A DNA stretch of 56,054 nucleotides from Candidatus Poribacteria bacterium (GCA_003635255.1 PYJC01000072.1:1-56054), one strand, 5' to 3'; counted from the first letter of the stretch, positions 34,861 through 44,630 are shown. Made by a program: numbers and translations. Notes: generated by a model from the letters alone, not told the origin.

Positions 34861-35952
34861 TTGAATATCCCAAAATTGATCGCCTCAGTGTCGCAAGGCA
34901 GAATATCTCAATCCAGAAAGTTTTTCCTAAACTTTATATCTCCGCTACTCGCTATCTTCGGATTCTTTCTTTCCTGCGGGATTGTCGTCCATTTCCGAGG
35001 ACAAGATGCATTAGAATTCTATAGAATTATTCTTCTCAGCGGGTTCGCAAGTTTCGATGATTTCGGGTATGTACTTTTCAACGCCACTCCCTTAGTCTTT
35101 ACAGGACTCGCCGTCGCTATTGGCTATAAGAGTGGATTGTTTAATATAGGTTGTGAGGGGCAACTCTACATCGCCGCATTCGCCGCAGCGTGGATAGGTA
35201 TGCATCTAAACCTACCTGCTTTTCTACTCGTTCCACTCTGTATAGGATCGGCTATGATTGCTGGCGCTGCGTGGGGGGCGGTACCGGGTTTCTTAAAGGC
35301 AAGATATGGTGCTCACGAAGTCATCAATACAATTATGATGAACTTCATCGCTTTCGCTCTCATGAACTACCTCGTTACAGCTGTTTATCAAGAACCCGGA
35401 CAGATGATCCCACAAACCCCTCAGATTCATGAAACGGCTCGAATCCCACGATTAGCATCTCTAACCCCTATCCTACCCCAAAGCAACCCATTAAACGTCA
35501 GTTTCTTGATTGCCTGCGGGTGCGTCGTGTTTTGTTATATCTTTTTAACATATACCCGTTGGGGATATGAACTCCGCTTGGTAGGAAATGCGCAAGATGT
35601 CGCATCTTATGGTGGGATCAATCCCCGTACTGTAACCGTATGGGTAATGGGGTTGAGTGGCGCGATTGCTGGATTAGCCGGTGTCGCTGAGGTGATGGGA
35701 TACCGTCATCGGTTTTTGGATAGCTTTTCTTCAGGGTGGGGGTTCACCGGGATTGCCGTCGCACTCTTGGGAAGAAACAATCCTTTCGGCATTTTGGCTG
35801 CAGCCGTTTTATTCGGATTACTGAACAAAGTCGCCTTGGACATCGATATTTTGTTGGGGATTCCGCGCGGTCTATTCTTTGCGGGGCAAGGTATGCTGAT
35901 TATCTGGTTGGTTTGTATAGAAGGTATATCAAGGAAAAAGAATGGTTCTTGA
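34861..35952 (+). CDS. ABC transporter permease, nucleoside (BMP/NupP) type
   Basis: 363 residues, starting with TTG at 34861; no Met is available near the N-terminus and the ribosome-binding site is weak, so the start is uncertain. About ten membrane segments. Family landmarks: PLVFTGLAVAIGYKSGLFNIGCEGQLYIAA, KARYGAHEVINTIMMNFIA, the coupling loop RWGYELRLVGNAQDVASYGGINPRTV, and GWGFTGIAVALLGRNNPFGI. It forms the membrane channel of a nucleoside-type importer with the next gene, which overlaps its stop. The BMP-family binding lipoprotein and the ATPase are not adjacent. Confidence 0.88.
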   Translation: MNIPKLIASVSQGRISQSRKFFLNFISPLLAIFGFFLSCGIVVHFRGQDALEFYRIILLSGFASFDDFGYVLFNATPLVFTGLAVAIGYKSGLFNIGCEGQLYIAAFAAAWIGMHLNLPAFLLVPLCIGSAMIAGAAWGAVPGFLKARYGAHEVINTIMMNFIAFALMNYLVTAVYQEPGQMIPQTPQIHETARIPRLASLTPILPQSNPLNVSFLIACGCVVFCYIFLTYTRWGYELRLVGNAQDVASYGGINPRTVTVWVMGLSGAIAGLAGVAEVMGYRHRFLDSFSSGWGFTGIAVALLGRNNPFGILAAAVLFGLLNKVALDIDILLGIPRGLFFAGQGMLIIWLVCIEGISRKKNGS

Positions 35953-36784
35953 ATTGATTCCAAGTACATTGCGAATGGCAACGCCTTTAGGATTCGCTGC
36001 ACTCGGCGGTATTTACTCAGAGCGCGCCGGGGTCATTAACCTCGGTTTAGAAGGAATGATGTTGATTGGCGCATTCGGCTATGTTATTGGGACGCAAGGT
36101 TCGAGTTCAACGTGGTTTGGCTTACTTATCGGCATTGGGTGTGGATTAGCATTGGCTTTGCTTCATGCCGTTGCAACGGTTACTTTTCACGCGGATCAGG
36201 TTGTCACCGGGATCGGCATCAACATTCTGGCATTAGGGATTACGGAATATCTTTTACCGCTTCCTAAACAGGTAGGTGGACTCCCGCATTGGGAACTACC
36301 ATTTATCGGTTCATATAGTTTCATAGTCTATTTGCTACCAGTCCTGATGGTGGCGAGTCATATCCTTCTGTTCAAAACGCCGTGGGGCTTGCGACTCCGT
36401 GCAGCAGGCGAATCAACGGAAGCACTTGCGGCATTGAGTCTGAGTCGAACAAAATGGCAATATCTTGGGATCCTATTCAGTGGACTCTTAGCGGGGATAG
36501 GGGGATGCTTTCTCGCATCCGAAGTTCATTACTTTACAAAAGGGATGACTGCTGGACGTGGTTACCTCGCACTCGCAGCCGTCATCTTCGGGAATTGGCG
36601 ACCGTTAAGCGGTGTATCGGCGTGTTTCCTCTTTGGATTCGCCACCGCCTTAGAACTCGCAAACCGATGGAATATTCCGGGACAACTGCTACACAGCCTC
36701 CCCTATATTTTAACAATGGTCGTGCTCGTCGGATTCGTAGGGACATCGCGTCCCCCCGCGAGTCTGGGAAAAATGAAGTTGTAG
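35942..36784 (+). CDS. ABC transporter permease, nucleoside (BMP/NupQ) type
   Basis: 280 residues, overlapping the preceding permease by 11 bases. Landmarks: ATPLGFAALGGIYSERAGVINLGLEGMMLIGAFG, QVVTGIGINILALGIT, the coupling loop GLRLRAAGESTEALAALSLSRTKWQYLG, and GRGYLALAAVIFGNWRP. This is the smaller partner of the NupP-type permease. Confidence 0.88.
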   Translation: MVLELIPSTLRMATPLGFAALGGIYSERAGVINLGLEGMMLIGAFGYVIGTQGSSSTWFGLLIGIGCGLALALLHAVATVTFHADQVVTGIGINILALGITEYLLPLPKQVGGLPHWELPFIGSYSFIVYLLPVLMVASHILLFKTPWGLRLRAAGESTEALAALSLSRTKWQYLGILFSGLLAGIGGCFLASEVHYFTKGMTAGRGYLALAAVIFGNWRPLSGVSACFLFGFATALELANRWNIPGQLLHSLPYILTMVVLVGFVGTSRPPASLGKMKL

Positions 36785-36824
36785 TCTTTTGAACATCACT
36801 ACAAAAAACGCAACCGGACAAAGC

Positions 36825-39227
36825 CTATTCCGTTTCGCTATCCTCATCGACAAGCCCATAGTAGCTGCCGTGGCGGCTGTAATAACCATAGGACTTCGCA
36901 TGCTTCGGATTGATCATGTTACAAACCACGCCGACTCTTTTGGTCGGAAAGGCTTCCGTTAAGTGTCGGATTCCTGTAAGAACATCAAATCGACGGGTTT
37001 TCGTAATGTCGAAGACGTAGACGATTGCATCAACAATGTTCGCCAAAATCATCGGATCGGCGACAGCACGTACAGGTGGTGAGTCAATCACGATAACATC
37101 ATACTCGGATTTTGCGAGTTCCAACAACTGATTCATCATTTCCGAATTAAGAAGTTCAATCGGGTTCGGTGGGACAGTGCCGCTCGGTAGTAGATACAGA
37201 TCAGGAATACCGGTCTGTTTGACCATCGCGTGAAGCACGTCGTCCGCGTTCTCAGCGTTGAGATGGATGAGGGTTTCACTCAGCCCGGGTTTGCGGACAT
37301 CAACACTGGGAACAGGCAATTCAGATGTAGTAGTATCTGCCGCGGCTTCTACTTGAAGAAGTTGTTCTCTCAGAAACGTATTGTGTTGTGAAGGTCGCCG
37401 CATATCCGCATCTATAAGTAAAACCCTACTGCCCCTCTGTGAAAGGGCAACAGCAAGGTTCGAGGAGATCGTGCTTTTACCCTCACCGCGAGTCGCGCTT
37501 GTGACAAGAATCGTTTTCACAGAAGCACCCGGATTCAGAAACGGCAGTTTGGCCTGTAGCACACGAAACGCCTCGGCTGTCCTCGAACTCGGAGCATCGT
37601 GAACCATCAGCGGAAGCCGATAGGAGCTGCGCCTTTTAATTGACGGAAGCACCCCAAGGAAACTCGGGGATTCGGGGAGTGCGTCCAATTGTCGGACAGC
37701 TTCCTCTAAGCGAAGATAGGTATCTTTGAAATAATTTTTGGCGACAGCGAACGTCATACCAAGTAGCATTCCGACGAAGGCACCTAAAACGAGATTCAAT
37801 TTCAGCCGTGGTTTCAAAGGCTCTTCAGGCGCGCGTGCCTTATCCATCACCTTGATAGTTTCCGAACGCGCCTGTGCGAAAACCTCTGCCTCTCGCATTT
37901 TGGTCTGTAATGCGATGACCTGGGCGTTGTAAATCTCAACGTCACGCTTAAGACGATAGAACTCTAATTGATCAGGAGACCATTCACGGAGTTCCGAAAA
38001 ATGTGCGTCAATTTTGGCAGTAATTTCATCTTTCTGTTTTTTAAGACTAATAACGGTCGCTTCGGTTTCATTTACCTTTTCTGTAAATACTTGATGAAGC
38101 GGGTTATATGAAGATGTTGTACTCTTTATCTCTTTCTCCTCATTAGCGAGACGTATTTTTGTTTCCGAAATCTTTTTATCTATAGCAGAAACTTCAGGAT
38201 GGGTTTCATCGTATTTGCCAAGTAGTTCCGCTCTCTCAATTTCATATTGGTTTAAGCTATCCTGCAATTTGGCATGTGAAGGATTTCGTGCGATCGTTTC
38301 CGATGTAAGCTCCTCTGATAATCCTTCCAGTTTCTGGCGATAGGTCGCCAGTCTCAATTCAGTTCCTACCAACAAGTTTATCACTTCATTTTCTTGGGCT
38401 TGGAGTTGCAGGATAATCTGTGCTTGTGTTCCGCCTTCCGCATTTAGGGTCAGTTTCGGGTGCTTTTCCTGAAATGCGAAGAGTGCTTTGTCGGCATTGG
38501 CAAGACTCTCCTGTGTCTGATTCAGCATCTCTTGTGGGAGTGGCTTCCGCCACCACTCCATTCTCTCAACAGTTTCTGCTTCAACAACCGCCTGAAAAAC
38601 TGTGGCAATTCTGTTGGCAAGATTCTGGGCGCGTTCCGAGTCGCGTTGTTGTACGGTAAGTGTAATCACTTTTCCGTCCGGTGATTCTTCAACCTTTAAC
38701 TGTTCATCAATAAGCGTTTTAATAAAGAAATCCTGCCACTCGTCGTCTGTAAGTTCTCCCTGTTCTGTAACACCCTGATCAAGTTCAATATTCAACACAT
38801 CTGCAAGCCACACGACAGTCCGTCCGCGATGAACCGGTAATGGTTCAAGAAGTCCTTCATCCCTGAGTCGGCGCACTGCCGGTGTAATCACAAGGTCCCG
38901 TGACTGTAGCTGCGCGGCGAAAGCACTTACAGATGTCCCACCTAATAACCCGGATATCGGTAATTGTGAGAGTAGGGAGGAAGCGGATTGACCGTCTAAC
39001 ACACGAATTGTGGTTTCGGATTGAAAAACCGGCGGCGTGAGATCCGTTATGAGAAACGCCGCGAAAATGGAAAGCAGAAAAATGAGAAGAACACTCCACT
39101 TATTCCGAAAGAGTATCCAAAAATAGTCTGACAATCGAATCTCTTTAACTTCTTCAAGCTGCCTATCAGTTGTCTCTGGCATCTGTAACCTCGTAGTAGT
39201 ATTTTTCTTAACGCCTTTTAAGTACAT
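36825..39227 (-). CDS. Wzc-like polysaccharide co-polymerase with tyrosine autokinase domain
   Basis: 800 residues. An N-terminal Wzz domain lies between two membrane segments (about 38-58 and 475-495): SDYFWILFRNKWSVLLIFLLSIFAAFLI and KLNLVLGAFVGMLLGMTFAVA. A long periplasmic coiled-coil region (about 230-460) comes between. The cytoplasmic BY-kinase domain has Walker A VTSATRGEGKSTISSNLAVAL, Walker A' VLLIDADMRRP and Walker B VIVIDSPP. The C-terminus has a tyrosine cluster (YGYYSRHGSYYG) for autophosphorylation. It controls chain length and export of capsule or exopolysaccharide together with the Wza-like protein encoded 22 bases upstream. A later ATG at 39179 (residue 17) is an alternative start. 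Confidence 0.9.
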   Translation of the reverse strand: MYLKGVKKNTTTRLQMPETTDRQLEEVKEIRLSDYFWILFRNKWSVLLIFLLSIFAAFLITDLTPPVFQSETTIRVLDGQSASSLLSQLPISGLLGGTSVSAFAAQLQSRDLVITPAVRRLRDEGLLEPLPVHRGRTVVWLADVLNIELDQGVTEQGELTDDEWQDFFIKTLIDEQLKVEESPDGKVITLTVQQRDSERAQNLANRIATVFQAVVEAETVERMEWWRKPLPQEMLNQTQESLANADKALFAFQEKHPKLTLNAEGGTQAQIILQLQAQENEVINLLVGTELRLATYRQKLEGLSEELTSETIARNPSHAKLQDSLNQYEIERAELLGKYDETHPEVSAIDKKISETKIRLANEEKEIKSTTSSYNPLHQVFTEKVNETEATVISLKKQKDEITAKIDAHFSELREWSPDQLEFYRLKRDVEIYNAQVIALQTKMREAEVFAQARSETIKVMDKARAPEEPLKPRLKLNLVLGAFVGMLLGMTFAVAKNYFKDTYLRLEEAVRQLDALPESPSFLGVLPSIKRRSSYRLPLMVHDAPSSRTAEAFRVLQAKLPFLNPGASVKTILVTSATRGEGKSTISSNLAVALSQRGSRVLLIDADMRRPSQHNTFLREQLLQVEAAADTTTSELPVPSVDVRKPGLSETLIHLNAENADDVLHAMVKQTGIPDLYLLPSGTVPPNPIELLNSEMMNQLLELAKSEYDVIVIDSPPVRAVADPMILANIVDAIVYVFDITKTRRFDVLTGIRHLTEAFPTKRVGVVCNMINPKHAKSYGYYSRHGSYYGLVDEDSETE

Positions 39228-39249
39228 CTCCCAGGCGCATATCCCTCAG

Positions 39250-40494
39250 TTATCTGTATCGAACCAGGACAGTGACAAGCAGATTCACAAATGATGTTGC
39301 GAAGGTAATCACTCGCCAATCTAAACGTGTCCGTTCTCGGACGCGGAGTTGATCCTTCGGGTTCAGGTATACCTCTGAATGTACCTGATCGAAATTCAAC
39401 TCCTCTTCTGTGCCATCAGCCCGCGTCAGAAGACATTTTTTCGGATTTGCCCTTTCCTCGTTGAATCCACCCGCCATAGCAATCGCTTCTCCCAAAAGTA
39501 CAGGCTCCGTAATTACATACTGCCCAGGCTTTTCTACTGCCCCTGTAACGCTTATTTTTGCTTCCGCCAAGGGCACATACAATGTGTCCCCCGGTCCTAA
39601 CATCGCATTGACGTTCTCCGCAGCGAGATTCACTAAAATACGTTCTTTACTCGTGAGAATTTCTGATTTGTGCAAGTCTGCAAAATCAGATCTCGAACCT
39701 CCTGCGATTTTCAATACTTGAGTTGCTGGAACCTGGGGGGTCATTATAGGGTACACACCCGGGGCTACCACCGCACCTATAACACGCACAGGGCGTTGTT
39801 GAAAGATAGACGGAACGTAGATAGTATCGTAATCTTTTAACGGAATATCCGGTCCGCCTGAACTCATGAGCTGAAGGTAATCAATCCTTTTGTAGAGTTT
39901 CCCAGTTCGCCAGATAGAGATGCCCGTAAGATCTGCAGCTTCATAGTTGATTCCAGCGGACGCGAGGGCTTGAAGGAGATAAACCTGTCCGACCTCAAAA
40001 ACGTGGAGGTTTCCGCGTGCTCGCGGTTCAACCGCACCGAACACGAGAATGGTTCGTTTCGGGCGCATAAGCGTTACAAACACACGTGCTGTCGGGAGGT
40101 GTTTTGAGAAAGCGGACTGCATCTCTGCCTCAAGCTCAGAAACTGTGAGACCTGCGACTTTGATGAGTCCAATCAGCGGATAGGAGACATACCCGTCTTG
40201 TTGAACTGGTACCGGAACGCGCTCTTTGCTATACTCAGGATACCCGTCTACGGTGATGACAAAACTATCGCCAACTTCTAATTTATATGTAGATAATTCC
40301 GGGGGCTTTGCAATTTTCGGTGTAACTTCTGTGCCGACCGTCGGATTTTCGGCATCGGTTTCCGCTGCGAAAACATGAACGGAAAAACCGAAGTGTACCA
40401 AAGTGAGCAGAAATATTAGAAAACTTTTAATTGGAAGTTTTAGGAAATAGCAAACACTGTCAGAAAACTGTCGGCATAAAGAGAGTATGTTCAT
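39250..40494 (-). CDS. Wza/GumB-like polysaccharide export protein (SLBB domains)
   Basis: 414 residues. A signal peptide ends near residue 43 (LVHFGFSVHVFAAE). A Poly_export domain follows: YKLEVGDSFVITVDGYPEYSKERVPVPVQQDGYVSYPLIGLIKVAGLTVSELEAEMQSAF. Two SLBB domains come next (VRVIGAVVAPGVYPI and ISVTGAVEKPGQYVI, each with LKIAGG or AMAGG), and a C-terminal hydrophobic helix (VITFATSFVNLLVTVLV) for outer-membrane insertion. It forms the outer-membrane exit channel and works with the Wzc-like protein. No lipobox, unlike E. coli Wza. Confidence 0.88.
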   Translation of the reverse strand: MNILSLCRQFSDSVCYFLKLPIKSFLIFLLTLVHFGFSVHVFAAETDAENPTVGTEVTPKIAKPPELSTYKLEVGDSFVITVDGYPEYSKERVPVPVQQDGYVSYPLIGLIKVAGLTVSELEAEMQSAFSKHLPTARVFVTLMRPKRTILVFGAVEPRARGNLHVFEVGQVYLLQALASAGINYEAADLTGISIWRTGKLYKRIDYLQLMSSGGPDIPLKDYDTIYVPSIFQQRPVRVIGAVVAPGVYPIMTPQVPATQVLKIAGGSRSDFADLHKSEILTSKERILVNLAAENVNAMLGPGDTLYVPLAEAKISVTGAVEKPGQYVITEPVLLGEAIAMAGGFNEERANPKKCLLTRADGTEEELNFDQVHSEVYLNPKDQLRVRERTRLDWRVITFATSFVNLLVTVLVRYR

Positions 40495-40642
40495 GAAAAA
40501 CCACTATCAACCTTTTTTAGAAGATCTGTTTCGTTTGTTGATTCTCAGACGCAAATACTTCTTATTTTTTCACATTGCTGAATATTTTAGCAGGTAACCA
40601 CCAAGAACGCAAGTGAAAACGACTTTTAGGCATCGTGGAGCT

Positions 40643-41458
40643 TTATGGATCCGGCGTCGCATAGTCATACCATTCAAGAATACGCCATTCCCCATTTTCA
40701 CGAAGTTCCAAGATGAAAACCATGCGTCCTGAAGGATTAGATTGTCCACCATGTGATAGATCAAGTCTGAGATCGTAATCGTAGTCAGCCATAGCAACGG
40801 TGCCGCTCAAGAATTCGATATCTCCATTCTTATAGAGATTCAATTCAATATCCTCAGTTACATCGAACATTTTCATCGTCCCTTCGCGCTCCTGTTGCCC
40901 ACCGCGAAATATCATATCATCATCCAGATCATCAGGTGTACCCATATCACTGGCATAGAAGAAGTCATCCGCCCATATCGCGGACATATATCCCTGAATA
41001 TCGTAAGTTTCAAGACCATCTCTCCACTGTTCTTGGATCACAGATCTGATCACAGATCCCTCCAAATCGTAATCAATTTCATAATTTTCAGCATTGAGAT
41101 CGACTTGCTCCATTTCCTCAACAGGATCGCTGATCCCCTGTTCAAGGACTGAAGAGACCCACGCTTGAAATTCTCTAATTTCAGCATCGTCGCTCTGAGC
41201 TGTAGGCACATTCTCTGGCACAACGGACGTTCTTATCTCAGGAGACTCGATGTTTGTATCTTTTTGTTCCGTTTTCGTTCCTGTTTCAGAGGCACGCTCA
41301 ACAAATGGAGATAGAGTGATTTGCCTGCCCTCTGGCTTAACTACCTTGATTACTAATTGTGCCTCTTCTACTTCAGGCACTTGGACCTTCAACACTTGAA
41401 ACCCAATGAACCCGAGAACAAGAATGACAATGATGCTGATAATTATTTTCACTTTCAC
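40643..41458 (-). CDS. Membrane-anchored NTF2-like protein of unknown function
   Basis: About 271 residues if it starts at GTG 41458, which has GGAAGG 9 bases upstream; ATG 41482 is an alternative. The N-terminal helix VKIIISIIVILVLGFIGFQVL is a membrane anchor. The middle (residues about 35-95) is acidic, likely disordered. The C-terminal 130 residues have the cone-shaped NTF2/SnoaL-like pattern: IQEQWRDGLETYDIQGYMSAIWADDFFYASDMG, YDLRLDLS and VFILELRENGEWRILEWYDY. Such domains bind small ligands or dimerise. It lies upstream of wza in the same orientation with a 148-base gap, and is divergent from the heptose cluster. Confidence 0.6.
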   Translation of the reverse strand: MKVKIIISIIVILVLGFIGFQVLKVQVPEVEEAQLVIKVVKPEGRQITLSPFVERASETGTKTEQKDTNIESPEIRTSVVPENVPTAQSDDAEIREFQAWVSSVLEQGISDPVEEMEQVDLNAENYEIDYDLEGSVIRSVIQEQWRDGLETYDIQGYMSAIWADDFFYASDMGTPDDLDDDMIFRGGQQEREGTMKMFDVTEDIELNLYKNGDIEFLSGTVAMADYDYDLRLDLSHGGQSNPSGRMVFILELRENGEWRILEWYDYATPDP

Positions 41459-41583
41459 TATTGAATACCTTCCAATGTGCATGTAGCACAAACTTTTAGT
41501 TTGTATCACCATGGATAATTGCAGAAAGGGTATTATATTACGTTTGTTGCGAATCGCTCGGTTTCCTTCAAAAATAATGTTTG

Positions 41584-41613
41584 TTGCTTTAACCTATGGA
41601 GTTATGCTAATAT
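41584..41613 (+). promoter_or_regulatory. Possible promoter of the heptose gene cluster, giving a leaderless message
   Basis: TTGCTT (41584-41589), 18 bases, TAATAT (41608-41613). The GTG start of the kinase lies 6 bases below the -10 box, where transcription would begin. The -35 match is weak. Confidence 0.45.
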
Positions 41614-41619
41614 AGTGTT

Positions 41620-42660
41620 GTGAACTTAAAAACTACTTTTGCACAACTTCAAGGCAAACAGGTAATGATTATCGGTGATGTCATCGTGGACGAATATATC
41701 TGGGGGGATGTGAACCGTATTTCGCCTGAAGCCCCTGTGCCCGTGTTTGAAATCGAGACAGAAGAAACCGGATGCGGCGGCGCAGCGAATGTCGCACAAA
41801 ATGTCGCAAGTTTGGGCGGCAACGCAATCTTGGTCGGAGTCATTGGAAAGGACAGGGGCGGCGAAAAGTTAGTCCAGATGCTAACCGAGATGAATATAGT
41901 TACCACAGGGATCTGTACAGACACCCAGCGACCCACAAGCACAAAAACACGTGTGATCGCGGGTGCTTCTACTACGACGCTTGTGGATCGCAGGCATAAC
42001 TCGGCACATCATCTGCTTCGCATTGACAGGGAATCCAAACAGGAAATCTCTATTCGGATACGGGAACATCTATTGGAAACTATTGTTTCTCAGTTACCAG
42101 CAAGCGATGCTATCATTTTCGCAGATTACGATAAAGGTGTAATCAATGCCCAACTCATCAGAGACGTGATGAAACATGCCCAACCTTACAATATACCGAT
42201 TGTCGTCGATCCAAAGCGAGATAACTTCTGGCACTATAAAGGCGTAACCGCCATTACACCGAATCACAAGGAGGCAGGTGCCGCTGTTCACGAAGAGATT
42301 ACTGATGTCCCTCAACTGCTCGCTGTCGGTGAGAAAATTTTAAACCGGTTATCGCTCAAGGCGTTACTAATCACGCGCGAGGCGAACGGAATGGCACTGT
42401 TCCAACGCAAAACTGATGGTAACCTACAAGTAAAAGACTTACCACCACATAGCAGTATCGTGACGGATGTGACCGGTGCCGGAGATACTGCCGTCGCTGT
42501 TTTCACGCTCGCGCTTGCGGCGAATGCCGATTTCCATAGTGCCGCAGTCTTGTCGAATCTCGCTGGCGGGATTGTCGTTGGAAAAGTGGGGTGTGCAACT
42601 GTTACACCCAAGGAACTGTTGAACGCAATTGAAACAGAAACGTCTGTCTCTGGATTGTAG
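41620..42660 (+). CDS. hldE: D-glycero-beta-D-manno-heptose-7-phosphate kinase (kinase half of HldE)
   Basis: 346 residues, PfkB-family kinase matching the N-terminal half of HldE (RfaE domain I); the cytidylyltransferase half is absent, so it is a stand-alone kinase. Landmarks: VMIIGDVIVDEYIWGDVNRISPEAPVPVF, GCGGAANVAQNVASLGG, VDPKRDNFWHYKGVTAITPNHKE and the anion-hole/catalytic motif DVTGAGDTAVAVF (Asp of GAGD). It phosphorylates heptose 7-phosphate to the 1,7-bisphosphate, the substrate of the next gene. GTG start without a ribosome-binding site. Confidence 0.88.
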   Translation: MNLKTTFAQLQGKQVMIIGDVIVDEYIWGDVNRISPEAPVPVFEIETEETGCGGAANVAQNVASLGGNAILVGVIGKDRGGEKLVQMLTEMNIVTTGICTDTQRPTSTKTRVIAGASTTTLVDRRHNSAHHLLRIDRESKQEISIRIREHLLETIVSQLPASDAIIFADYDKGVINAQLIRDVMKHAQPYNIPIVVDPKRDNFWHYKGVTAITPNHKEAGAAVHEEITDVPQLLAVGEKILNRLSLKALLITREANGMALFQRKTDGNLQVKDLPPHSSIVTDVTGAGDTAVAVFTLALAANADFHSAAVLSNLAGGIVVGKVGCATVTPKELLNAIETETSVSGL

Positions 42661-42670
42661 GAACTGAGAA

Positions 42671-43282
42671 ATGAAAACTGTCTTTCTGGATCGAGATGGT
42701 GTCATCAACCGAAACCCGCCGAATATGGGATATGTCCGCAGATGGTCCGAATTTCACTTCATCCCAAATGCGCGAAAAGCGATTCGAGAACTCACCGAAA
42801 ACGGTTATCGGATTGTTGTGGTAACCAATCAATCTGGAATTGAAAGAGGACTTTTTTCCGAAGAGAGTTTGACGAACACGCATTCCCGGATGCTCGCTGA
42901 AATTAGCAAAGCAGGTGGCACAATTGATGCCGTTTATTACTGTCCACACCACCCTGATACAGGATGCGAGTGCCGAAAGCCGAAACCCGGTATGTTAATG
43001 CGTGCAGCGCGTGAGCATCATATCGAACTATCAAGTGCCTATTTGATCGGCGACTCGGTCACAGATATTGAGGCAGGACAACGCGCTGGAACCAAGACAT
43101 TTCTTGTGCTAACCGGACTTGGGCAGAAGAGTTACCACCATTACATTAATACCAAACCCTGTCAACATACGGATAAGAATGGATACTTCCCCGAAAAAAT
43201 CTTCACGAACCTCTATTCAGCAACACGTTGGCTCATTTCGGCGCAACTTGTAAGCCGAAACTTGCTACAAAAAAGAAAATGA
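42671..43282 (+). CDS. gmhB: D-glycero-beta-D-manno-heptose 1,7-bisphosphate 7-phosphatase
   Basis: 203 residues, HAD superfamily. Motif I is FLDRDGVIN with nucleophile and acid Asp, motif II is VVTNQSG, and the zinc-binding loop CPHHPDTGCECRKPKPG is the GmhB/HisB-type signature. GDSVTDIEAGQRAGT is the last HAD motif. It removes the 7-phosphate from heptose bisphosphate for ADP-heptose synthesis. It lies 10 bases after the kinase gene. The C-terminal 40 residues extend beyond the usual enzyme, and the stop overlaps the next gene (ATGA). Confidence 0.9.
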   Translation: MKTVFLDRDGVINRNPPNMGYVRRWSEFHFIPNARKAIRELTENGYRIVVVTNQSGIERGLFSEESLTNTHSRMLAEISKAGGTIDAVYYCPHHPDTGCECRKPKPGMLMRAAREHHIELSSAYLIGDSVTDIEAGQRAGTKTFLVLTGLGQKSYHHYINTKPCQHTDKNGYFPEKIFTNLYSATRWLISAQLVSRNLLQKRK

Positions 43283-44604
43283 TTCTTCAAAAGATAGAAA
43301 CCCGGACTGCTCATGCTGGTGTTATCGGACTCGGTTATGTTGGGTTACCGCTTATAGTTGCCATCGCAAGTGCGGGTTTCCGAGTTACAGGCATTGATAT
43401 CTGTTCGGAAAAAATTGAGCGACTCAAACAAGGCATCTCAGATGTACCAGATGTCCCCGATACAGTGTTCGCACCTCTGATTACGTCCGGTCAGATTCAG
43501 GTAACAACAAACTTCAGTGTACTTCAGGAATTGGACACAGTCAACATCTGTGTGCCGACACCACTGCGTGAGAATCGAACGCCGGATATGCAGTTTATCG
43601 TCGCTGCAGTCGAACAAGTCGCTCAACATCTTCATTCCCAACAACTGATTGTCCTCGAAAGTACTACCTATCCCGGTACAACTGAAGAATTTGTGATGCC
43701 AATGCTTATTGATCCGTCCAACAAAGATACCGCTGCCCAAACTTTAGAAGTAGGACGTGATTTCTACCTCGCTTTCTCACCCGAACGCATTGAACCCGGA
43801 AATAGCACCTATTATATGACAAACACCCCTAAGATTATTGGAGGCGTTACACCGCATTGCACTCACATTGCGGAAACCTTTTACGCACAATTCATCAATA
43901 AAACACACACAGTATCTTCACCTCGAACGGCGGAAATGGTGAAGCTGCTGGAAAACACGTTTAGGAGTGTCAATATCGGGCTAATCAACGAGGTTGCCCT
44001 GATCTGCGACCGGATGGATTTGGATGTGTGGGAAATTGTTGACGCTGCTGCAACAAAACCGTTCGGATTCATGCCTTTTTATCCAGGTCCCGGACCCGGC
44101 GGTCATTGCATCCCAGTTGATCCGCACTACCTCTCTTGGAAAGCACAGAAGTATCAATACCATGCCCGATTCATCGAACTCGCCAGCGAAATTAATAATG
44201 AGATGCCCAAGTATGTCTTAGACAAAATTAGCCACGCCTTGAACCTTCAGCGAAAACCCCTTAATGGGTCGAAACTATTAATCTTAGGAGTCGCATATAA
44301 AAAGGACATCGGGGACACCCGTGAATCGCCCGCACTTGAGGTAATTCGTTTAATTCTTGACAAAAAAGCAGAATTTGTATATCATGACCCGTACGTAGAA
44401 AATTTGTCTCTTGATGGCAGAAAAATTCATCATTCACAACCCCTGACAGTCAATTTAGTAGAAAGCGCCGATTGCGTTGTAATCTTGACAGATCACGGGG
44501 CTATAAACTACAATTGGCTCGTCAAACATGCTCAAATAATAGTCGATACGCGCAACGCAACACGCGATGTGCAGAAGGGACAGGAGAGAATTATCAAAAT
44601 TTAA
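43279..44604 (+). CDS. Nucleotide-sugar dehydrogenase (UDP-N-acetyl-glucosamine/mannosamine dehydrogenase type)
   Basis: 441 residues from ATG 43279, overlapping the gmhB stop; the open frame extends upstream inside gmhB. N-terminal NAD-binding motif VIGLGYVGLPLIVAIASAGF, then NICVPTPLRENRTPD, VLESTTYPGTTEE and FYLAFSPERIEPGN. The catalytic Cys is in PGPGPGGHCIPVDPHYLSWKA. Overall WbpA/TviB/WbpO-like rather than UDP-glucose dehydrogenase. It makes a uronic-acid form of a UDP-amino sugar for surface polysaccharide. The exact sugar cannot be called. Confidence 0.88.
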   Translation: MILQKIETRTAHAGVIGLGYVGLPLIVAIASAGFRVTGIDICSEKIERLKQGISDVPDVPDTVFAPLITSGQIQVTTNFSVLQELDTVNICVPTPLRENRTPDMQFIVAAVEQVAQHLHSQQLIVLESTTYPGTTEEFVMPMLIDPSNKDTAAQTLEVGRDFYLAFSPERIEPGNSTYYMTNTPKIIGGVTPHCTHIAETFYAQFINKTHTVSSPRTAEMVKLLENTFRSVNIGLINEVALICDRMDLDVWEIVDAAATKPFGFMPFYPGPGPGGHCIPVDPHYLSWKAQKYQYHARFIELASEINNEMPKYVLDKISHALNLQRKPLNGSKLLILGVAYKKDIGDTRESPALEVIRLILDKKAEFVYHDPYVENLSLDGRKIHHSQPLTVNLVESADCVVILTDHGAINYNWLVKHAQIIVDTRNATRDVQKGQERIIKI

Positions 44605-44630
44605 TCTTATCATATTTTCGGAGCATAATA

